DNA of 36,149 nt from the NCBI GenBank assembly GCA_027068085.1, contig JAMOUQ010000016.1, positions 1 through 36,149 of the forward strand. Direction: 5' to 3'. The DNA is from Desulfobacteraceae bacterium (GTDB taxonomy: Bacteria; Desulfobacterota; Desulfobacteria; Desulfobacterales; Desulfosarcinaceae). Of this stretch, positions 23,415 to 32,639 are shown piece by piece. Below the pieces are notes generated by a model. It was not told the origin of the DNA and did not search any database. It was given only the letters and a program-made list of their open reading frames with translations. How positions within the stretch are numbered: position 1 is the first letter of the stretch; each line of letters starts with the position of its first letter. Made by a program: the position numbers and the translations under genes.

Positions 23415-24965
23415 TCAGCCTGCCCGCAGGGCGGCGGCCGGGTCGATGGCGGCGATCCGCACCAGGAGGCCGTCGCAGCGCTGCCGCAGCGCCTTGTCCG
23501 ATGCGGCCCTGAATCCGGCCAGAGCCATGGTCAGGGCTTCCAGGGCCAGGGCCGGCTCCCAGCTTTCAAGCCGGTATTGCTCGATGGTCTCCAGCATGTG
23601 CTCGATCTGAGGCCGGGCCATGTCGGCCTTCTTTGCCTCCAGCAGCAGCCTGGCGATTGCCAGCCGCCAGCGGAACTTACGCCTGAGTCCGAAACTTTGA
23701 CGCATCTGCTCCTGGAGAAGCTCGACAGCCTGGGGCAGTTTCCTCTTTTTTCTGAGTTTCTGGGCCTCGGCCAGGATTTCGGCCTCCGTGCCGCCGTCAG
23801 TTGCGGACTGGTCCGGCTGCGGCGCCGACTGCATGGCGGCCTGGGCGCCGCCCATGGATATGGACTGGAGCCAGGCCCGGGTCTGGTCGTCGCAGAAAGC
23901 GGTGCCGTCGGCAAAGGCTAGGTTCTGGATACCTTCCAGCCGGAATACCAGGAAGGCGGTCTGCTGGCAGACGATATCCAGGGCGTCCTGGAAGCGGTCT
24001 CCCAGGGCGGCCAGGGCCTCGGCCGAAAAGCGGTTCAGGTCGAACCAGAATATGTACTGGGAGAGCCTTTTTTCGGCTGCTATCGCCAGGGCCTCCCACT
24101 TTCCCTCTTCCTGGAGCTGCTCCAGATCCTGGCGCAGCTGGGGCGGCGGCGGCGGAATCTGGGTGCGTCCCTCGGTGGCCGGAGGAAGTTCCACCACCCG
24201 GCTCCAGCAGGCGATCCGGCGCAGGGCGAAAGCCGCCGGGTCGGCCAGGTTGTTTTCCAGTAAGAACCCGGCCGCCTGCTGTATCTTCTGCAAGGCGGCG
24301 GTGACCGCCTTGTGGGCGTCTTTTTCGCTGGCGATGGTTTCCGGCTCGGCCGCCGCCGGCGCCGGGGCCGGCCCGGGCTGGGGCCTGCCGGCCGGCTTCT
24401 CGGTTTGGGCCGGCTCCGGCTTTTGCTCCTGTTTCAGCGGCAGGGATTCCACCTGGCGGATCAGGGGCCGCACCAGGGGCGGGTCAGGCATTTTGTCGGC
24501 CAGCAGCTCGTCGATGGCCTTGAGGTTTTCCTGCATGGCCCGGGACAATTCGGCCTCTATGGGGGCCGAGCCCAGTTTCTCCATTCCGGCCTCTGCCTTT
24601 TCGAGCCACCAGGTCAGGGCCCCGGCCCGGCCGCGCATCCTTTTCTTCTTGGGATAGAGGTTGTCCCAGAACTGTTCCAGCAGCCCGCGCATGACCAACA
24701 GGCCGTTTGCCAGCCCGTCGATTCCGGCGGTATGCATCAGGCCCACGGCAAGGTAGCCGGCCACCTTGAGGTCTTTGGACTTTTCGGCCAGGATGGTGCT
24801 GCCCACCTTGACCACTTTCTGCCAGTCCACCTGGCCGCTGGCCGTGGGCGACGAGAGCTTGTCGATCTCAGCCTGGATCTGTTCGAATTCAGGTTCGTAG
24901 CGGATATCGATTCCGGCCGGGTTGTCGCCGGGGATCGGTTCCTTGCCGAGCTTTTCAAAGTCCAT
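23415..24965 (-). CDS. tssA: TssA baseplate/sheath cap protein
   Basis: The 516-aa product matches the TssA/ImpA family. The ImpA_N signature is at the start (IPGDNPAGIDIRYEPEFEQI, about 13-32), followed by DWQKVVKVGSTILAEKSKDLKVAGYL and LWDNLYPKKKR-like WDNLYPKKKRMRGR (about 93-106). A Pro/Ala-rich linker (about 175-215) leads to a helical C-terminal region (about 225-516). TssA starts baseplate assembly and can cap the growing sheath. The length and helical C-terminus fit a long VasJ-type TssA. It lies between tagF and tssB. Confidence 0.92.
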   Translation of the reverse strand: MDFEKLGKEPIPGDNPAGIDIRYEPEFEQIQAEIDKLSSPTASGQVDWQKVVKVGSTILAEKSKDLKVAGYLAVGLMHTAGIDGLANGLLVMRGLLEQFWDNLYPKKKRMRGRAGALTWWLEKAEAGMEKLGSAPIEAELSRAMQENLKAIDELLADKMPDPPLVRPLIRQVESLPLKQEQKPEPAQTEKPAGRPQPGPAPAPAAAEPETIASEKDAHKAVTAALQKIQQAAGFLLENNLADPAAFALRRIACWSRVVELPPATEGRTQIPPPPPQLRQDLEQLQEEGKWEALAIAAEKRLSQYIFWFDLNRFSAEALAALGDRFQDALDIVCQQTAFLVFRLEGIQNLAFADGTAFCDDQTRAWLQSISMGGAQAAMQSAPQPDQSATDGGTEAEILAEAQKLRKKRKLPQAVELLQEQMRQSFGLRRKFRWRLAIARLLLEAKKADMARPQIEHMLETIEQYRLESWEPALALEALTMALAGFRAASDKALRQRCDGLLVRIAAIDPAAALRAG

Positions 24966-24995
24966 TGCGCTTTCCCGGGATGGTTAGGAGTTGTC

Positions 24996-25736
24996 TTACA
25001 AGCCCTGCTCGGGGCCGGTCCACAGATCGACGAAGTCTTCCACCGTAAGCGACCCCAACGATATTACCACAAAAGTTCTTTCCAGGGTACCTCCCATGAA
25101 GGCGGCCCGGGGCACCTTTCCGATCCGGCCGGCAATCAGCCTGTGCCAGGTCCAGGCGGCGGCCACCGGATCGGCGGCCTCGGGTCCTTCCAGGGCGATG
25201 GCGGTGCGCTGCCGCGATTTCAGGTCCCGGAGGTGTTTTTGAAGCCTGATTTCGAGGTTCGGACCCAGAAAATCGGCCTTTTCCCTGAAGGAGACCTGCT
25301 GAATCGCAGGAGGCGTCATTGCCGCCACCGCTTCCCAGAAAGCAGCCAGGTTCCGATGTCCTGCGGCGGCGATGTATTCCATCCGGCGCCAGGTCTCTTC
25401 CAGCATCAGAGGAACCTGGTCCCAGTGCTGGCGCCAGCGGTCCAGGGGACCCTGGCCCAGCAGCAACAAGGGGTAGGGCCGGCCGTGGCTGTCGCTGCTG
25501 TCGCGGCCCAGGCCGCAGACCAGCTCGTTGCGGCCGTCGGCCGCCGCCCAGAATCGCCAGGAGCGCAGCTGGGCGGCCGGCGTCTGCCCGGCGCACCGGG
25601 ACGCCACCTGCTCGAAGCCGGCCGCCATCCACTGGCCGAAGGCCTCCAGAAGGGGGACCCCCTGGTCCTTTTTTATGAAATCTCCGGCTGCCGGCAGCTT
25701 GCCGACGGCAGCCCAGCGCCAGGTTTTATTGGCCAT
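24996..25736 (-). CDS. tagF: TagF T6SS-associated regulator
   Basis: The 246-aa product matches TagF (also called ImpM). The N-terminal GKLPAAGDFIKK (about 12-23) is the family hallmark, followed by GQWMAAGFEQV, SWRFWAAADG and HGRPYPLLLLG. In other bacteria TagF is a post-translational repressor that acts on the FHA protein or apart from the threonine-phosphorylation pathway. The ATG at 25736 is chosen because it starts the family N-terminus; a TTG at 25787 lies directly after the tssM stop and would add 17 residues. It sits between tssM and tssA. Confidence 0.92.
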   Translation of the reverse strand: MANKTWRWAAVGKLPAAGDFIKKDQGVPLLEAFGQWMAAGFEQVASRCAGQTPAAQLRSWRFWAAADGRNELVCGLGRDSSDSHGRPYPLLLLGQGPLDRWRQHWDQVPLMLEETWRRMEYIAAAGHRNLAAFWEAVAAMTPPAIQQVSFREKADFLGPNLEIRLQKHLRDLKSRQRTAIALEGPEAADPVAAAWTWHRLIAGRIGKVPRAAFMGGTLERTFVVISLGSLTVEDFVDLWTGPEQGL

Positions 25737-25787
25737 GGTTTGAGTTCCGTTTTCCTCGATTGCCGGGCCGGGAAAAACCTGCCGCAA

Positions 25788-28700
25788 TTACTGCTCCCAG
25801 CACCTTGCTATCTTCATGGGCACCTTTCCCAGGCTGCGCGCCAGCAGCCGGATCACCGGCTTGTGGCCCTTGAATTTGTAGCGGACCTTGATTCTGGTTA
25901 TGCCCATCCGTTTCAGGGCGGCGGCCTCCTCGGGAAATTCGGCCGGCCGGAAGGTGCGCTGGCCCGACTTGAACTCCCTGAGGAAACGGGCAAAACCCAT
26001 GGCCCCGGAATAATGCTTGGTCAGCACCAGATTGCCCACCATGATCTGAAAGGTCACGTCTCCGCAGTTCTGGGGCGACCACTTGAAAGTCCTGCTCACC
26101 GGGTAGTTGAGATTTTCAAGGCGCAGGCCGCCGCTGGCGCACTGCACCTGCAGTACCGTGGCATGAGGCTGCACCTTGGCCCCCGGGTTGGCGTCGGTGG
26201 GATAGGTCCTGATGGTGACCTGATAGCTTCCCTGGACCGGCCGGGCCGCCCTGACCCCGCGGGCCAGGAAGATGAAAAAGCCCTTTTCGAAGGGAACCTG
26301 GTGGCCCAGGACTTTCCTGGGGTAAAAGCCCTTGCTCAGGCTGCGGGCGACAAAGGGCGCCGCCGTCGATTTCAGGAACCGGGTGGCAAAGCCGTCCGGA
26401 CCCAGCAGGAGGCCGGCCAGGTTCTGTCCGCCGGCATCCTGAACTTCCACCAGAACGTCATTTTCCCAGGCCTGCTGGAGGCTGCAGGCCGTTTCGCGGT
26501 TGAGGTACTCCAGGGCGAAGCCGAGATTTCCGCCCAGAAGTTTGAAGAACAGCTCTCCCTTTTGCCGGCGGGCCTCGGCCATGACCGATTTCAGATGCTT
26601 GAACTGGCGCCAGGCCACGAAAAACGGTGTTTCACCGACGGCCGGATCCTGCTGGAAGATTTCCTGAGCCATCTTGAAAGCCACCTGCCTGGAGTCGGCC
26701 GCCCCGGCCACTTCCGCCAGGGCTTCTGTCAGCCCCAGGTAGGCGCGTCCCGCCTCCAGGGCCTCCTGCGGGCCGAGTGAGGCCTTGGCCTTGACCCCCA
26801 GAGCCCTTTCCGCCTTGGAGATTTTCTGCTTGACCTTCCTGGTTGCCTTGCCCAGCAGGCCCGGCTTTTTCTTCTTTTTCTTTTTTTCGGACTTGACGGT
26901 CACCGAAGCTTTTTTGACTGCCTGAAAATCATAGACCAGGTGGGCCCAGGCCGGGAATTTTTTCCATTGCCGGAACGGTTCTAGCTGGGTCGCCAGCCCG
27001 TCGATCGCGGCCAGGTACGGATCCTTGTCGCTTCCCAGGCGGGCAAAGGCGGCCTGCCAGGGCTGCCGCTTGTCGATGACCCGCCAGGCGGTAACGAACT
27101 TTCCGGTAAAATCCTGCCAGGCATTCAGGTAGGCCTTGCGGTACCAGCTGCCGAACTCCAGCTTGGCCTGGGCCATCACCAGGGGATCGGGCAGGGCGGC
27201 TTCGATCTCGGCCAGGGTGCTGTCGATCTTCTGCTTGCCCTTCAGGGTGAAGGCCGGTGCCACGGATGCCGCCTGAGCCGCGCTTTCCGTGCTCCAGAAA
27301 TCGGCGGCCGTGACGGCCTCCAGCTCGGGGTTCGTGTCGGCCCAGGCCGCCAGCCAGCGAAGGTTGAAGTCTTCCAGGGTCACTAGGTGCTTGAGCCAGG
27401 TCTGCAGGCCGGTCAGCTCGTCGTTGATCTCCTGGCTGACAGGTTGCCAGGCCAGGGCGTAGAGGTAGAGATCGGCGATCTTGGCCCGCACTTCGGGGAT
27501 GACCTCGGATGACAGCAGCTCGGCCTCGAATCCCGGCTGGGGCATGGCCCGCAGCTGTTCAAGGTCCAGGCCCTCCAGCTTGGCCTTCAGCAGGTTGACC
27601 CGCCTGGCAAGATGCAGGATGTGGATTCCCAGGGTCTTGCCGTCCGTGCCGGCCGAAAGTCCGGTCAGCCGCCTGGCCAGGCGGCGGTCGAAGTCTGCCA
27701 GGAACCCCTTGCGGAACAGGTTGCCGTACTTGGCCTTGAGCTGCCGTTCCACCTCCAGGGACTGGTCCAGGCCGAAGCGCGGGATCCACCAGCCTGTATT
27801 GCGCCGGCTGATGTCGGCCACCGCCTGGCGGAAGCGTTCCATGGTTATCACGTCGTTGAGCAGGACACCTTCCAGGACCGGCGGTTTGCTGAAAGCCTGG
27901 GAAGCGTCCCTGAGGATGGACAGGTTCTTGATGAAGGCAAAGCTCATCAGCCCGCAGACCGCCAGGGCCACCGCCACCCAGGCGGTCAGGCCCAGGTTGC
28001 GGGTCATCCGGCGCCACTGGCTGCTGTGCTGGGTGGGCCGGAAAAGGTAGCGGTCTCCGGGCAGGATTTCGGAGAAAAAATCGTGCAGGAAAAGGCCGCG
28101 CTCGGTTCCGGGCAGCACCTGCTGCTTGTCGATCAGGCCCAGCTCGCCCAGCAGGTTGGAAAAAGGAGTGCCTTCCTGCTTGCCGCTGGAAAAGTAGATT
28201 CCCCGCAGCATGGGGGTTTCCTGGTAGGGCGAGGGCTGGAAGATGCTTTCGACGAAACTGGCCAGCTTGGTTTCCATGGAGGCCAGGGCCTGGGGGAAGA
28301 CCAGCAGGGACGGGGCTATCTGGCCGGATTCCTTGCCGTGGCAGATCAGCAGCAGCAGGTCGTGCAGCCTCTGGCAGACGGTGGCAAAGGTGTTTTTCAC
28401 CACCTTGGCCGGGTCTGACTCCAGGTCGTGGTTCAGCCAGCCCATGGCCTGGCGGAGGGCCTTTTCCGGAAGGCTGTCGCAAAACTCGGTGGCGCCGGGA
28501 ATAAGGTCGCACTTGGTTACCAGGACATAGACCGGACACTTGGCACCCAGGACACGCATCAGCTCGTCGATCCGGCGCCTGATCTCCAGCCCGTCGGCCG
28601 CCAGGGCGTCGGTGTCCTGCCGGGCCAGCTTGTCGGCGGCAATGGTCACCACCAGACCGTTGAGGGGTTCTTTCTTGCGGAACTTGGCCAGCAGGGAGAG

Positions 28701-29282
28701 AAACTTCTGCCATTCGTCCTTGTCCCGGCCTTCGTCCACCGGCAGGGCGTAGCGGCCGGCGGTGTCGATGAGGATGGCCTTGTCGAAGAACCACCAGTCA
28801 CAGTTGCGGGTGCCGGAAATCCCGGCGGTGCGGTCCATCTGGCCAAAGGGCGAGGAGAGGTCGGCGCTTTTGATGGCCGTGGTCTTGCCCGATCCGCTTT
28901 CGCCGATCACCATGTACCACGGCAGGACGTAGAGCGGATTGCCCAGCTTGCGCAGGTGGGAGCGGCGCAGGGCCTCGACGGCTTGCTTCCAGCGTTGCTG
29001 AAGCTGGCGGGCCGCCTCCTTGTCGCTGTCGGGCAGGCGGCTGCTGGCCGCCTCGTCCTGGGCGATGACCTGATGGACGAACAGCCGTTCTTTCTGGCGC
29101 AGCCTGATCCTGCGAATGGCGAATATGCCGGCCACCAGGCCGACAAGGGCCAGCAGGACGAAAAAGCCGAGCCACCATGGCCAGCCCAGCATCATCACCA
29201 GTCCGAAACTGAAACATACCGCCAGGGCCGCCAGGGCCAGGACAACGATTACCTTGATGACTTTCAACAGGATTTCTTTCAT
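25788..29282 (-). CDS. tssM: TssM / IcmF inner-membrane protein
   Basis: The 1164-aa product is TssM, the large inner-membrane ring protein. Two membrane segments lie near the N-terminus (about 7-30 and 36-56) and a third near residues 420-440 (LTAWVAVALAVCGLMSFAFI). The cytoplasmic part between them has a Walker A motif GESGSGKT (127-134) and a G-domain-like fold (DTAGRYALP, VLVTKCDLI). The long periplasmic part ends in a beta-rich domain that contacts TssJ. A run of seven lysines (about residues 797-805) precedes PGLLGKATRKVKQ. It starts 2 bp after the tssL stop. Confidence 0.95.
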   Translation of the reverse strand: MKEILLKVIKVIVVLALAALAVCFSFGLVMMLGWPWWLGFFVLLALVGLVAGIFAIRRIRLRQKERLFVHQVIAQDEAASSRLPDSDKEAARQLQQRWKQAVEALRRSHLRKLGNPLYVLPWYMVIGESGSGKTTAIKSADLSSPFGQMDRTAGISGTRNCDWWFFDKAILIDTAGRYALPVDEGRDKDEWQKFLSLLAKFRKKEPLNGLVVTIAADKLARQDTDALAADGLEIRRRIDELMRVLGAKCPVYVLVTKCDLIPGATEFCDSLPEKALRQAMGWLNHDLESDPAKVVKNTFATVCQRLHDLLLLICHGKESGQIAPSLLVFPQALASMETKLASFVESIFQPSPYQETPMLRGIYFSSGKQEGTPFSNLLGELGLIDKQQVLPGTERGLFLHDFFSEILPGDRYLFRPTQHSSQWRRMTRNLGLTAWVAVALAVCGLMSFAFIKNLSILRDASQAFSKPPVLEGVLLNDVITMERFRQAVADISRRNTGWWIPRFGLDQSLEVERQLKAKYGNLFRKGFLADFDRRLARRLTGLSAGTDGKTLGIHILHLARRVNLLKAKLEGLDLEQLRAMPQPGFEAELLSSEVIPEVRAKIADLYLYALAWQPVSQEINDELTGLQTWLKHLVTLEDFNLRWLAAWADTNPELEAVTAADFWSTESAAQAASVAPAFTLKGKQKIDSTLAEIEAALPDPLVMAQAKLEFGSWYRKAYLNAWQDFTGKFVTAWRVIDKRQPWQAAFARLGSDKDPYLAAIDGLATQLEPFRQWKKFPAWAHLVYDFQAVKKASVTVKSEKKKKKKKPGLLGKATRKVKQKISKAERALGVKAKASLGPQEALEAGRAYLGLTEALAEVAGAADSRQVAFKMAQEIFQQDPAVGETPFFVAWRQFKHLKSVMAEARRQKGELFFKLLGGNLGFALEYLNRETACSLQQAWENDVLVEVQDAGGQNLAGLLLGPDGFATRFLKSTAAPFVARSLSKGFYPRKVLGHQVPFEKGFFIFLARGVRAARPVQGSYQVTIRTYPTDANPGAKVQPHATVLQVQCASGGLRLENLNYPVSRTFKWSPQNCGDVTFQIMVGNLVLTKHYSGAMGFARFLREFKSGQRTFRPAEFPEEAAALKRMGITRIKVRYKFKGHKPVIRLLARSLGKVPMKIARCWEQ

Positions 29283-29284
29283 GG

Positions 29285-29959
29285 TCAGGGCACCGTGCTG
29301 ATAAGGGTCTGTCCGACGTGGCTGAGAATGAAATTGTACACCAGATAGAGCAGGCCGAAGAGAACCACCGGGCTGGCCGCAACCGCCACCGTCATCGGCG
29401 ACAGCCGGCCGCCGGCGCTTTCAGGCTCTTTTTGCTGCGGACGGGCGTAAGCTCCGGCAAAGAGTTTTTCCTGGTCGAGGCTGGGCACCGCCACCGAGCT
29501 GCCGAAAAGCAGCTTGAGATTGGAAGTCTTGAGCTGTTCCAGCAGGATTTCGTCTCCCGGGTTGCAGTACTGTCCGCTGAAGCCCAGGGCCAGGCAGAGG
29601 TAGTAGACCTCCCGCACGTCGCGCTGCTCCAGACCCAGGGAGTTGAGCCGGTCGAAGAACAGTTCACCGGCATCTGCGGTCTGGTAGTAAACCCGCTGCA
29701 GAGACTGGCGCTGCCACTGGCCGCGGCCCGGCCAGCCGGAGCTCATGATGGCCTCGTCGATCCAGGCGAAAACCGCAAAACGGGCCAGGTCGTAGTCTTT
29801 TTCGGCAAAGCCGGCCTGGCGTGCCGTCTGGTCGCAGCGCTGGATCAGCCGTTCCATGTCGGCCCGGACTTTTTCGAAATCGGGCGCCTGCTCCGGTTCG
29901 GACCGGACCAGGGATATGGTGTAGGCCATCAGTTCGGTGAAGCAGTCAGACAGACGCAT
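29285..29959 (-). CDS. tssL: TssL / DotU inner-membrane protein
   Basis: The 224-aa product matches the short TssL/DotU form. The cytoplasmic helical domain (about 1-180) has the family-typical FAVFAWIDEAIMSSGW (about 66-81) and FYLCLALGFSGQY-like YLCLALGFSGQY. One membrane segment (about 195-215) is followed by a very short tail. There is no C-terminal OmpA-type peptidoglycan-binding domain, unlike many TssL proteins. It binds TssM and TssK. The start lies 3 bp after the tssK stop. Confidence 0.95.
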   Translation of the reverse strand: MRLSDCFTELMAYTISLVRSEPEQAPDFEKVRADMERLIQRCDQTARQAGFAEKDYDLARFAVFAWIDEAIMSSGWPGRGQWQRQSLQRVYYQTADAGELFFDRLNSLGLEQRDVREVYYLCLALGFSGQYCNPGDEILLEQLKTSNLKLLFGSSVAVPSLDQEKLFAGAYARPQQKEPESAGGRLSPMTVAVAASPVVLFGLLYLVYNFILSHVGQTLISTVP

Positions 29960-29962
29960 GGG

Positions 29963-31348
29963 TCAGCTCCTTGACACGATCATCAGTTCGATCTTCAGGT
30001 CCCGGGGGGCTGCATCCCAGTACAGGGCCAGGTTGCGGCCCTTGATCACGTTGGACCATTGGTCGTCGTGATGGTCGATCTGAAAATAGAGGGCCCCGGC
30101 CCGGCGGGGCAGGGACTGGGGAACGGTATCCAGGGCCTTGAGTTTGATGCCGGAAAGCGACCTGGCTATCAGGATCGGCAACGATTCCCGGCTGCCCAGT
30201 TTGGCTATGCCGGCCATGGAATCAAGTATCTCGGCCGGATCGGCTTCCGATTCCACCATGAGGTAGAACCTGTTGCGGCCCTCGAATACCGCCGGGGGAA
30301 GTTCGGCGGCAAAATAGGTGCCGTCGAAATCCATGGCCAGAACGTAGTCCGGCCCGGCGGTGATCTCGTCCAGCAGCCTGGTTATGGCCTCCTGGGCGGC
30401 GGTAAAACAGGCGCCCAGGCCGCGGTGATCGTAGGCCGGCAGGGCCGGATTCTCCGGTCCGGAGCCGTCGTAGGATGTCTGGCCAGAAAAGGTCGACAGC
30501 TCGCCCACCAGCTGGCGCAGCAGCCCGTAAACCTGCCAGGGATGAACCTGGCGGGAGGATACAAGGTGCTCCAGAAGGGCGGCGTAGCGGTTCAGCGAGC
30601 GCAGGGCCAGCAGGTAGACCATGTCCCGTGAGCCGAATTCGGCCGAGTGCAGGCCCCGTTCCGACTTGTAGGCTTCCAGCTGCCGGCTGCGGGCGCAGAT
30701 CTGGTCGCGCACTTCCTTGACCAGGGCCAGAAGGCCGTCGTCGGCGGCAATGGAAATACAGGGCGGGATGAAACCGGGGGCCAGCCGGATCCTGTCCTGA
30801 TCGCGCTCCAGGCGGGCCACCGGAACAAGCTCCCAGTCCCCCAGGCTTTCCACCTCGGTTTCCCAGAAGATTTTGAGCACCAGGTACATCTGCTGGACCT
30901 GGGCCTCGGGGCCGTTTTGGTGCAGGTCGGGCACCTGGCCGGCCTGCGACGCGGTGGCGAAGCGGGTGTTGACTTCCTGGATTGCGTCCATGGAAGGGAC
31001 CACGGTTACGTTCTGACCGGCCGGGTTCCACTTGCGCAGCCCCAGGTAGACTCCGAACGGACGGCTGCCGTCCTGCCAGGCCTCCTCGAAGTTGCGGGGT
31101 GCCGCCACGGCGTTGGCCGGAACCTCGGCCATGGTGCCGTCGGGGAAGACGAACCGGCCCCGGAGAAGCTGGAAGCTGCGGTTTTCCAGCGCCGCGGACT
31201 GGACCTGCATGCCGGCAACCCCCCACAGCCAGGGCGCCAGGTATTCAAGGGCGCGGGCCGTGAGGGACTCGGTCCAGCGGTCGTCCAGCTGGAGGTGCTG
31301 GGGCTGGAGAAAGAGGCCCTGGTGCCAGAAAAGCTGTCTTGCGGTCAT
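29963..31348 (-). CDS. tssK: TssK baseplate-membrane connector
   Basis: The 461-aa product matches TssK. It begins MTARQLFWHQGLFLQPQHLQ, with the family-typical W-x-(Q/E)-G-x-x-x-x-PQH, and contains FYLMVESEADP and a C-terminal HHDDQWSNVIKGRNLALYWD block. It links the baseplate to TssL/TssM. The ATG at 31348 overlaps the tssJ stop by 4 bp. The frame is open about 580 bp further upstream only as a shadow of tssJ. Confidence 0.95.
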   Translation of the reverse strand: MTARQLFWHQGLFLQPQHLQLDDRWTESLTARALEYLAPWLWGVAGMQVQSAALENRSFQLLRGRFVFPDGTMAEVPANAVAAPRNFEEAWQDGSRPFGVYLGLRKWNPAGQNVTVVPSMDAIQEVNTRFATASQAGQVPDLHQNGPEAQVQQMYLVLKIFWETEVESLGDWELVPVARLERDQDRIRLAPGFIPPCISIAADDGLLALVKEVRDQICARSRQLEAYKSERGLHSAEFGSRDMVYLLALRSLNRYAALLEHLVSSRQVHPWQVYGLLRQLVGELSTFSGQTSYDGSGPENPALPAYDHRGLGACFTAAQEAITRLLDEITAGPDYVLAMDFDGTYFAAELPPAVFEGRNRFYLMVESEADPAEILDSMAGIAKLGSRESLPILIARSLSGIKLKALDTVPQSLPRRAGALYFQIDHHDDQWSNVIKGRNLALYWDAAPRDLKIELMIVSRS

Positions 31349-31890
31349 GACTGTTCCTTGGCGGTTGTGATCTGGGACGGTCCCAGCTTCAGCATCAGGT
31401 TCAGGCGGGCCGGTTTGGCCACCTTGGTGCGTTTTATGAAACCTTTTTTCTCGATGACCACCGGGATGTCGAACATCCGGATCATCCGGCTTTTTTCCAG
31501 GACCGTATAGCCGGCCACCACGGCCACGTACTTGGACCCCTCGGCCCGGTCCAGGCTGACGCTGGTCTTTTCGCCCGGCCTTACTATCAGCCGTTTGGCC
31601 GCGGCCACGGTGCTGTCGAACAAGGAGCAGTTGAGCAGCTTGTAGATTCCGTTCTGGTCCTGGGCCAGCTGGTTGAATCCGTTGGGATCCGACAGCTGGT
31701 AGATGCACACGAGCAGGGTGTGGGGCGCTCCCTGATCGAAGTTCAGGTCGGGATCGGCCTCGATTTTGATGTTTATGGCGTTTTTGGCATAGGTCCACTT
31801 GGGCGGGGGCAGGGGCTGGGATGCACAGGCCGCCAGCAGGACCGCTGCCGCCAGGGCACAGACAAGTATGGTCAATCTTTTGGTTTTCAA
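31345..31890 (-). CDS. tssJ: TssJ outer-membrane lipoprotein
   Basis: The 181-aa product, read from TTG at 31890, starts MKTKRLTILVCALAAAVLLAAC: a textbook lipoprotein signal with the lipobox cysteine at 22. The mature part has TssJ features such as INIKIEADPDLN (about 33-44) and LLVCIYQLSDPNGF. TssJ anchors TssM to the outer membrane. An alternative TTG at 31923 would place ten charged residues before the signal and lies upstream of the strong AGGAGG, so it is less likely. The gene starts about 8 bp past the stop of the upstream gene, and its end overlaps tssK. Confidence 0.93.
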   Translation of the reverse strand: MKTKRLTILVCALAAAVLLAACASQPLPPPKWTYAKNAINIKIEADPDLNFDQGAPHTLLVCIYQLSDPNGFNQLAQDQNGIYKLLNCSLFDSTVAAAKRLIVRPGEKTSVSLDRAEGSKYVAVVAGYTVLEKSRMIRMFDIPVVIEKKGFIKRTKVAKPARLNLMLKLGPSQITTAKEQS

Positions 31891-31894
31891 TTTT

Positions 31895-31900
31895 CCTCCT
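31895..31900 (-). promoter_or_regulatory. Ribosome-binding site fixing the tssJ TTG start
   Basis: AGGAGG on the minus strand ends four bases before the TTG at 31890. It overlaps the stop codon region (TAG at 31899-31901) of the preceding gene, so translation of the two is likely coupled. It supports the TTG start that yields a clean lipoprotein signal. Confidence 0.65.
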
Positions 31901-32639
31901 ATGTCTTGCTGCCTTGTTGACAATTTCTTTCAAACTCCCGCAGGAATTCTTCCATGAACTTGCCGGAGTCGTACCATTTCCTGATACGCTCGATTTTTTC
32001 CACGAGGATTTCGTAGTCTTCGGCCTTGCGCAAGGGGCCTATCTTGATGCCGCCGCTGCGTTCGGCCGCCAGGGCCGCAGGGTCCAGGGCGTCGAGGATC
32101 TGTCCCACCTTGACCTGGGCCGCGGTCCTGAAGGCGGTGTGGACCTTGAGAAAGGCGTCGGCGATCTGGCCCAGGTGCTCTTCCAGTGTGCAGCCCCGGC
32201 CGTCGCCTTCCAGCTGCCGGCCGATTACCTGGCGAATGGTCTGGTCGGCCCGGCTTCCGTCGGCGGCAAGGGTTTTGTTGATCACCCCGATCACCCGGTT
32301 GAGGGCGTCGAAGACGGTATTCAGTGCCTGGACCAGGCGCCGGGAAAGCTGGTCCTGGTCCATCTGGCCGGTATCGACCTGGCGTCCCAGCAAAAGGGCG
32401 GATACCCGTTCCAGAACCTGGCTGCCGGTATCCGGCGAACCGGTATCGGCTCCGGCGGACTGCATCAGGTGCCGCTCCACCTGCCTCAGGAGCCTGAGCC
32501 GTTCTTCCAGGGGCAGGCCGCCGAGTTGCCGGTGCAGCAGGTCTTCAACGGCCTTTTCGGCATCCGGCGGCCCGGAGCGGTAGAGATCCCTCACGGCCGA
32601 GGCCAGCTGGCTGACGCTGAGATCCTGGTTGGAGCTCAT
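31899..32639 (-). CDS. TagH C-terminal-domain-like protein, without an FHA domain
   Basis: The 246-aa product is soluble and helical. Its last about 110 residues (EEHLGQIADAFLKVHTAFRT, KVGQILDALDPAALAAERS, then YEILVEKIERIRKWYD and EEFLREFERNCQQ) resemble the C-terminal domain found after the FHA domain in T6SS TagH/Fha proteins. Here the FHA domain is absent; the N-terminal half (about 1-100) is helical and unfamiliar. A stand-alone tandem FHA protein is encoded at 5619-6563, so the usual TagH may be divided into two polypeptides. It overlaps the preceding gene by 4 bp and precedes tssJ. The family link was made by eye and is moderately sure. Confidence 0.7.
   Translation of the reverse strand: MSSNQDLSVSQLASAVRDLYRSGPPDAEKAVEDLLHRQLGGLPLEERLRLLRQVERHLMQSAGADTGSPDTGSQVLERVSALLLGRQVDTGQMDQDQLSRRLVQALNTVFDALNRVIGVINKTLAADGSRADQTIRQVIGRQLEGDGRGCTLEEHLGQIADAFLKVHTAFRTAAQVKVGQILDALDPAALAAERSGGIKIGPLRKAEDYEILVEKIERIRKWYDSGKFMEEFLREFERNCQQGSKT

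Noticed and set aside
24312-26780. 822-codon plus-strand frame opposite tssA, tagF and tssM
   Set aside because: It crosses three recognisable minus-strand genes and shows no family features.
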